A DNA stretch of 64,000 nucleotides, taken from Macropodus opercularis. Taxonomy: Eukaryota > Chordata > Actinopteri > Anabantiformes > Osphronemidae. The DNA lies in NCBI GenBank assembly GCA_030770545.1, contig CM061106.1:5943001-6007000 (forward strand). Direction: 5' to 3'. Within the stretch, counting starts at the first letter, position 1. Each line of letters begins with the position of its first letter. Shown here piece after piece: positions 57,717-64,000 of the stretch. The notes beneath the pieces were generated by a model that made no database searches, had not been told where the DNA came from, and saw nothing but the letters and a program-made list of their open reading frames with translations. The position numbers were made by a program, and so were the translations under genes.

Positions 57717-57985
57717 TGAAGACCCATTTATTGTAGAGCCTTATGTTGATATTGAGTCTCGTGGTCTGCAATACATCAAATTACTGGAGAAGACTCATCG
57801 CGGTTTGGAACCTGTTGTGTATTGTGTAATGTCTTGTTCTACACAACGTTGTGTGATGTGTAAAAGATTCATAGATTAGGTTAAATAAAGTCCACTGCTG
57901 TGATCCACACGTGTGTGTTTCTTCACAGGGGGATCTACGTCTCCTTCTCAAGAAACGCCTCATTCTTCCAGAGGTAGGTTCAGTG
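57717..57985 (+). repeat. Second copy of the 9468-9690 repeat
   Basis: The first 80 bases differ from the 9.47-kb copy at only a few sites. The 46-nt exon-like core with AG/GT borders is at about 57929-57974. An insertion of about 55 bp lies between the two conserved parts. Confidence 0.65.
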
Positions 57986-58393
57986 AAATGAAGGTTACAG
58001 TGCAGAACTAAAACTACTCTTTCATCTGTTAATAAACCCTTGATGCCTCACAGATGACAGCTTACGATCCTGTGTAAAGATGAAGGTGATCATACAGCCC
58101 TGACAGACAGACGCTCTGCGCTGAGGTTCAGGAGCAGAAATCACATTAACTAAGTATGTAATATAAGTATGATACATATTTTAATTGTCTGTTATTTTGC
58201 ATATATTCATATATAATTAATATATTGTTGGCTGAAATAGTCCTTTTATTATTCAGGTTGACAGCTGACTGCTTGCGCCAGTAAAAGGATGACGGCACAC
58301 AGAAGAGGACGGCATTTTTGGTTTGCTGCCGGTGGATAATTTATTTTCTGCAGTTCATTCATTTCATAAATACAACACATTATGGTTTGATTA

Positions 58394-58852
58394 TGCATAG
58401 CATAAAGGCAAAACAACAAAGTTGATGAGCCAGAGGGAGTTTCCTGGATTCAGTACAGAGATGTTGCAGTGTCTGCCAGAGGGCTCAGGATGCCACCCGG
58501 GGAGGAAAGCATGTGCAACCCATACCTTCGAGTCGATGGAGGGGGTGTCGATGAGCCCAGAGAAATGGACATCGAGGGTATGGGTGAATTACAACAAAGA
58601 AATGAGGAAGCACCCTGTGAGGAGCTGTGTAAGCATTTCAGGCCTTATCAGCCTCAGAGCGAGAAGGAAGAAAAGGGAAATGCCGAGCAAGAGCCTGTCT
58701 GTCCTAAAAGGAGCAGATGGAGTGAGCAGGGGCAAAATATGCGATATAGAAAGCCTTTACATAGGAAACAACATGATCATCCTAAGCAGATATCCCCTGA
58801 GAGAGTGGTTGCCATGGAGAGGGCGGTGCGACCGTTTTTAGCTTTGATTTAA
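58394..58852 (+). other. Unidentified open frame beside a LINE
   Basis: A plus-strand frame stays open for about 150 residues to a TAA at 58850-58852. It includes EPEGVSWIQYRDVAVSARGL, GELQQRNEEAPCEELCKHF and VCPKRSRWSEQ. An overlapping second frame is open for most of the length too. It ends where the LINE 3' end begins, so it could be transduced or retrocopied sequence. No family is recognised. Confidence 0.3.
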
Positions 58853-60300
58853 AAACATTCAGTTCGTAGGAGGACCTGATTTCCAGTTGTTCCACAAATG
58901 TGGTGCCAGCAAAGAAAACACACGGTCACCCAGCGTTTAGTGTTGGACTTGGGGACACAGAACAGGTGTTGTGTAGTGGAACGCAAGGATTGTGTGGGGG
59001 CATATCGGTGGATAAGGTCGCTTAGATATGGGGGTGAGGTACCATGGGCTGCCTTGAAAGCAAACACTAAAATCTTAAATCTAATTCGGTATTCAACTGG
59101 CAACCAGTGGAAGGACCAAAGTAAGGGGGTGATGTGACAGGATTTTTTGGATGAGGTCAGAAACCGGGCTGCCGCGTTCTGAACAGATTGGAGGCGAGCA
59201 AGGAGAGACTTGTTGATGCCAGCATATAGGGCGTTGCAGTAGTCCAGTCTAGAGCTGATGAAAGCATGAATAACTCTTTCAAGGTCCTTGTGGTTAAGAA
59301 AAGGCTGCACCTTCCTAAGCAAACGTAACTGATAAAATGCAGTTCTCACAACACTGTTCACCTGTTCTCCAAAACGAAATTCAGCATCAAAAAGAACTCC
59401 AAGGTTCCTGACGACAGACTTTTAGGAGAATGACAGATTATTAACCGAGCAGTGGTTTGCGCCAAATGCAATGAGCTCACATTTCTTGTCATTCAGCTGA
59501 AGGAAGTTGCTGGCAAGCCAGGATTTGATTTGACTGATGCATTCTGCTAGATGGGAGAGGGGAGACAGGTCTGCCATGTCGAGACAAGTGTACACTTGCA
59601 GGTCATCAGCATATACGTGATAAGACACGTAAAATTTCCTTAAAATCTCACCAAGGGGAAACATATAAAAAAAGTGGCCCTAGAACTGAGCCCTGGGGCA
59701 CAACACAGGTGAGAGGGACAGGATTGGAGATCCACAATACGACCTGTTTGAAAAGTAAGAACGAAACCATTCTAGAACAGAGCCATTGAGACCACCAACA
59801 TTTTCCAGTTGGTGTAGTATTGAGTGATCAACTGTGTCAAAAGCAGCTGTTAGGTCCAGCAGCAACAGAACAACAGGCCTGCGTTTGTTGAGTGCCATCA
59901 AAATGTCATAGTGGACTTTTAAGAGAGCAGATTCTGTGCTATGTCTAGTGCGAAACCCAGACTGAAATCTGTCGAAAAGCTTGTTTATGGTCATATTTTA
60001 ACAGCTGCTGATGAATACGCAGAGTGATTAAAAGACTGTTTAATGACCATAATCTTCTGTTGAAAATGGTCAGTGAACATATTGCATATCAGTCCAGACT
60101 GACTACTGGCTGTGAGACTATGAGGCTGCAACACAGCTGAGATTGTTTTGAATAAGACGTGGGGTCTGTGACTGTCTTCATTAATCAGAGCCGACAGGTA
60201 ATTGTTCTTAGCAGATCTAACAGCAGATTGATAGTCTAGAAGAGTCTGTTTAAAAATGTATTTTAAAACCTGGAGGCCGTGCTTCAACCACCTCTGCTCA
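58853..60300 (-). mobile_element. L2/CR1-type LINE, 5'-truncated and broken
   Basis: The minus strand carries ORF2 pieces in order: LFKTISAVLQPHSLT (60.1 kb), FQSGFRTRHSTESAL and LLLLDLTAAFDTVDHSIL (59.8-59.95 kb), the reverse transcriptase active-site box VYADDLQVY (59.6 kb), then SRLDYCNALYAGINKSLL, RLQSVQNAAARFL and HWLPVEYRIRFKI near the end. Frameshifts lie near 59665 and 59415. An internal deletion joins the region before the palm directly to FDRFQSGF. The endonuclease domain is absent. Confidence 0.92.
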
Positions 60301-62428
60301 GTGCAGCTGCCTCAGAGTGTCACTCATCTATGGTTGTGGGTTCATCACAATCCAAGTTAGTTTAAAAACTAAGTTCCAGATTGGTGGTTTTTGTCAAGGA
60401 AGAAATTAATAACAATTAGTGCAAAAACCATCAACAATAAGCCACGATATAGCAAAACTTACATCATTACATCATATTACTTCAAAGACTCTTGGTGCTG
60501 TGACGGGTGATTTCAATTATTTTGAAATATATTGAAATATTTTCAAATTATTAAATTTGACATTTCAGCTAAAGTTTGTTGATAATTCCTAACAATAGAT
60601 GAAACATTCCTCTTGTGTTTTACCATCTGCTAATGCGTCTTCTTGTTGGGATCTTCCTGCCATTGATTGTGATTTGTTAGTTTTGTGCTGTGTGTTTGTT
60701 TTTCTAGTTATTTGAGGTTTTGTTTCTTTGTTTTTTACCTTAATGTGTAGTTCCTGCTCTGCTGTGATTTTGTTTTCCATAGTATTCTAATCTAGGGTTT
60801 TGTTGTTTCCAGGTAATGTTTGATTTTCTGTTCACTAAACTTTCTCTCATCTCTCTGGTAGTGTTTGCATGTGGGTCCTCGTTTCGACTAAGTGGCGTTT
60901 GGTGTTTCGTAACATGAACACTGAGTACATGGTGTATTTAGTACATGGAGGACTACAGTGTTAGTTACTAGCTGAGATTTCAGGGTCACAACAGAACCAC
61001 AGATAATCCTTCACTTCCTCTGACACAGTAACAACCAGTCTGAGTTCAGCTACTGACCATAAGCTTACTCTGACTACACAACATCAATGACATACAACAG
61101 TAGTGAAGCTTGGCTGATGACGTTTCACAAGTTCAAGAACCACGAGTAGGAGCAGGACTGATCCCTACGACTCACAGAGCAGATGTAGGTGCAGCTGCAT
61201 CTGTTAAACTGTGACTGATTCATTAGTTCAACTCATAAAAGTGAAGGAATCAAAGTAAACTTACAGCTGCTACAAACTAAGAGAAGAAGAAAATTCTCAA
61301 CTCTACAGAAGCAGGAAACAGAAGAAGAATTTTCACAAGAAACATGTTCCATTAGTGAATAAAAGCTGGGATTTCATTACTGTAGATAAATACTCATGAT
61401 TCTGTTAAATATTAAACACGTTAAACTCATCTCTTTGTGTGTCAATAAATCTGAACTTTTTACAGCTAATTTACAAACTGACAGATTCAGGGGAAATTAA
61501 AGTAAAACATCTGAAGCTTTCTGTTAAATTAAAATTTGTTAAATAATTAGAATATACCTACATATATAGAAACAATAGTAACTTTAATAAATGATTTAAT
61601 TAGATTAATAAACCAATGAATCACTTGCTCAGCTTCTCACCGTGAACGTCGTCCCTCTGCTCCTCTGTCTGTGTGAAGCCACACCTTCATCTCTGCACTA
61701 TAATAATATCCAGCGTGACTGGTTGGACTGAGTCTGAGTTTGTTCACATGTTGTCAGAAGAAACATTTAATCACAAAGTCTAAATTTATCGATTCTTACA
61801 TTAGCAGATTTCTTTCAGATTCCTTCGAACTTGAATCTGAATATCTGACAGATATTCTTTTTCTTTTGATTGTTAGTGTTCTGTGTTGTTTCTTTTTTTA
61901 AAAAGATGACTGATGCTTGTGTTTGTATCTAAAATTTTAATACCTCTCATAAGAAAGACCTTTGGAGGTTAAACTAAAAATATACAGTCACTTTTAACGG
62001 TTCATTGCTTTTAAACAAACAACCTTCAGCTCAGAGGTCACCCTGGGCTTGTTGTTGGAGAAACGCTGCTCCCAGCAGGTCAGTCATGTTGTCTTGTGAG
62101 CTGCTTTATAACTACTTCACACAGTATGAGCTCAAATATGAACATGTAGTAGAATGATCATTTTCAAAGGCTTCAAATTATAAATTGAATCATTATAACC
62201 TCTAAAAGTAGAATTTACAGCAGTTTCTATATTTAACTGAACTTACACGTGAACCTAATTTAGTCATTACGGGTGATAACATTATAATTCACATAAAAGT
62301 TTGATTTTTTTCCTTTTTACCATCTGTTCATTGATTCTCTACTTCCCAGCAGGTGGTCTTACTGGACATAGACACTTTTTTCAGACTATGCCAGATTATT
62401 TTTGATTTATGCAAAGTTAAAGGTCATT
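60300..62428. other. No gene seen
   Basis: AT-rich intergenic DNA. The stretch at 61255-61400 resembles 54950-55135 and 61620-61790 has leader-like composition. These may be remnants of NLR-type 5' regions. Confidence 0.35.
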
Positions 62429-62433
62429 GATGG

Positions 62434-63447
62434 TGTCACGTTTTGACGATGGAGATGAGAGAAAAGGAATGGAACAGACTGGATCGGTACCAAGGTTTAG
62501 AATTGAACAGTTTATTTGTTAATTGGTTTGTTAAAATGAGTAGAGTCGTGGCGACCGTAGGACTACCGGACTCGTCCGGATCTGAGGGGCAGAGAGACAG
62601 GTCAGTACAGGTCAGGTAACGAGGCAGATCAGGATGTGGTCACGTTACCTTCTGCGTCGCCATACGGGTCGTACGAGATTTATCAGGAGACAGCCACAGG
62701 AGGGATGAAAGACCCTTTGTTGGATTGTCCAGGGAATTATGGGGAAAAGGTGCAACTCGTCAGGAGTAGCTAGGAGATGTGGTTAACTCGGGAATCGCCG
62801 GGTGGGTGCTGCCCGCCGCACCGCTGAGGATAGAGGTCTTGAGTCCGGGGCTGTTCGCAGCGCGAACACCGACGAGGCAGGCCCCTCCTGTGACTAAGAG
62901 CGGTGACGGGAGCAGAGCAGACTGACGCAGGCAAGGTCGGTGCTGTGCTGACAGCAGCTCATAAACAGGGAAAGCAAAACGAGCCGAACCGGCTGATAGT
63001 TATTCAAAAACCAAATAAAACAAGCTAGAGCGCTCGTAGTAGTCTGTTGTGAGGAGATCTCTCCTCTTAGCGCTGCCGTTCACTCTGAGCCACCGACGCT
63101 TCAGAATGAGCAGCGTTCAATACAACTCACCCGGTCGCTGAGTCCTGATGTAGCGAACGACGGGGTGGGTGCTAAAGGGCTTAGCCGAAGGGCAACACAC
63201 TCACGAGATCCGTGGTCGGAGCGTCTGCCGAACCGATAAGCAATCCGTGGTCGAGAAACAAGCTGTGGACGAGGTCTAGAATGCGTGAGTGACGATCGAC
63301 AATCCGACAATGAGAAGCCTGGGTGGAGGGATTAAGAAGACAGGTAATAAACCAGGTGTAGGCAATCAGACAGGTGTGTGGTGAGAGTCTCTGCCAGAGC
63401 CCTTCAAAGTAAAAGGCTCCGGCGGACCTGGAGTACGGATCGTGACA
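62434..63447 (-). mobile_element. Solo LTR, 1014 bp, CpG-rich
   Basis: Plus-strand ends are TGTCACGTTTTG and GGATCGTGACA, giving TG...CA ends. They are flanked by a perfect 5-bp duplication GATGG (62429-62433 and 63448-63452). Read on the minus strand it starts TGTCACGATCCGTACTCC, the style of teleost Ty3/Gypsy LTRs. Many CpG sites and higher GC than the surroundings suggest a young insertion. It holds no coding sequence. It is unrelated to the retroelement LTR at 35128. Confidence 0.85.
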
Positions 63448-63452
63448 GATGG

Positions 63453-64000
63453 GTCATAAACACAGCAGACATTTAAGCCACACACGCTGTCGAACATTTT
63501 TCTTTGTGTTTTCGTACTAAGATGTGTGACATATACGTTTTGTTTAAACTGTTTTGTGTTATGCCTTCAGTAAATCCACACTAACATGGTGACTTTTAGT
63601 CCAACACAAACTCTGGAAATGAGACACATTTATATACATAATTTTCACATAATTGATAAACTAGTGTAAAGATATTGTATCAAACACATGTTGCAGGTTC
63701 CATCATTCATTTTGTCCTTTAGGCAACACCAACAGGCTCAGACTGCTGATGAGGTTCGGCATCATCTGGAGACTAGTTGATGCTGGACATGTCCAGGAGC
63801 CTCTGTCAAACGTCCACACACTTGATGCTGGAACCTTCCTGCTCCAGTCTGATCTGAAGCCTTTGATGGTGAATGACTTGAAAACTCTGTTTGTATGTGA
63901 GCGTTGATAACAGCGTCTGATCCTCGTCCTTCAGGAGAGAATCAGAGGTGGACAGTGAAGTGTTCAGAGCTGCTTCCACTACTCATCAACCTGTGTCAGT
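63453..64000. other. No gene seen at the window end
   Basis: An open plus-strand stretch around 63730-63860 has no recognised match. The window ends without a gene boundary. Confidence 0.35.

Overview
The window is nuclear DNA of a ray-finned fish, most likely a percomorph. I infer this from a FISNA-NACHT-LRR receptor of the fish-expanded NLR class, a fragment of a teleost-type HSP30 small heat shock protein, teleost dispersed repeats, fish-type LINE, hAT and LTR elements, and short exons with GT-AG splice sites. All gene family names come from recognising translated exons by eye; no database was searched.

Layout. 1-880 is an ACT-rich 40-bp minisatellite. About 880-5468 (block A) is a direct segmental duplication of about 29965-35127 (block B); a third, partial copy (block C) lies near 18560-20395. 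6696-8703 is a decayed USP37-like deubiquitinase, with a second remnant near 9030-9285. 10354-12352 is a decayed ABO-family (GT6) glycosyltransferase. 14.66-15.06 kb (minus) is an HSP30-like fragment. 16.3-18.56 kb (minus) is a proline-rich gene that I cannot name, split by a solo LTR. 20.5-23.0 kb (minus) holds calsyntenin exons and 24.4-25.3 kb (minus) dynein heavy chain exons, both broken. 26.2-27.7 kb is a hAT element next to a LINE fragment, followed by three copies of a 716-723 bp unit (27.8-29.94 kb), then block B.

Block B ends exactly at an internally deleted LTR retroelement (35128-39270). Its far side abuts a CALHM-type channel gene (minus, 39271-40491) that stops inside a membrane segment. 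42.8-44.3 kb is mostly repeats. 44.3-52.6 kb (minus) is an NLR gene whose eight exons splice in frame apart from one stop codon. The remainder holds dispersed repeats, a LINE (58.85-60.3 kb) and a CpG-rich solo LTR (62434-63447).

The genes do not form a pathway. The window reads as an unstable, immune-type neighbourhood (NLR, USP, CALHM, GT6) that has collected duplications and insertions. Nearly every recognisable gene is broken. The best preserved are the NLR (one nonsense codon) and the proline-rich gene (one LTR insertion). I found no convincing new defence or mobile system. The most original objects are the proline-rich gene, the fourfold 63-nt exon-like cassette beside CRE/CCAAT motifs in blocks A and B, and the retroelement sitting at a duplication breakpoint.
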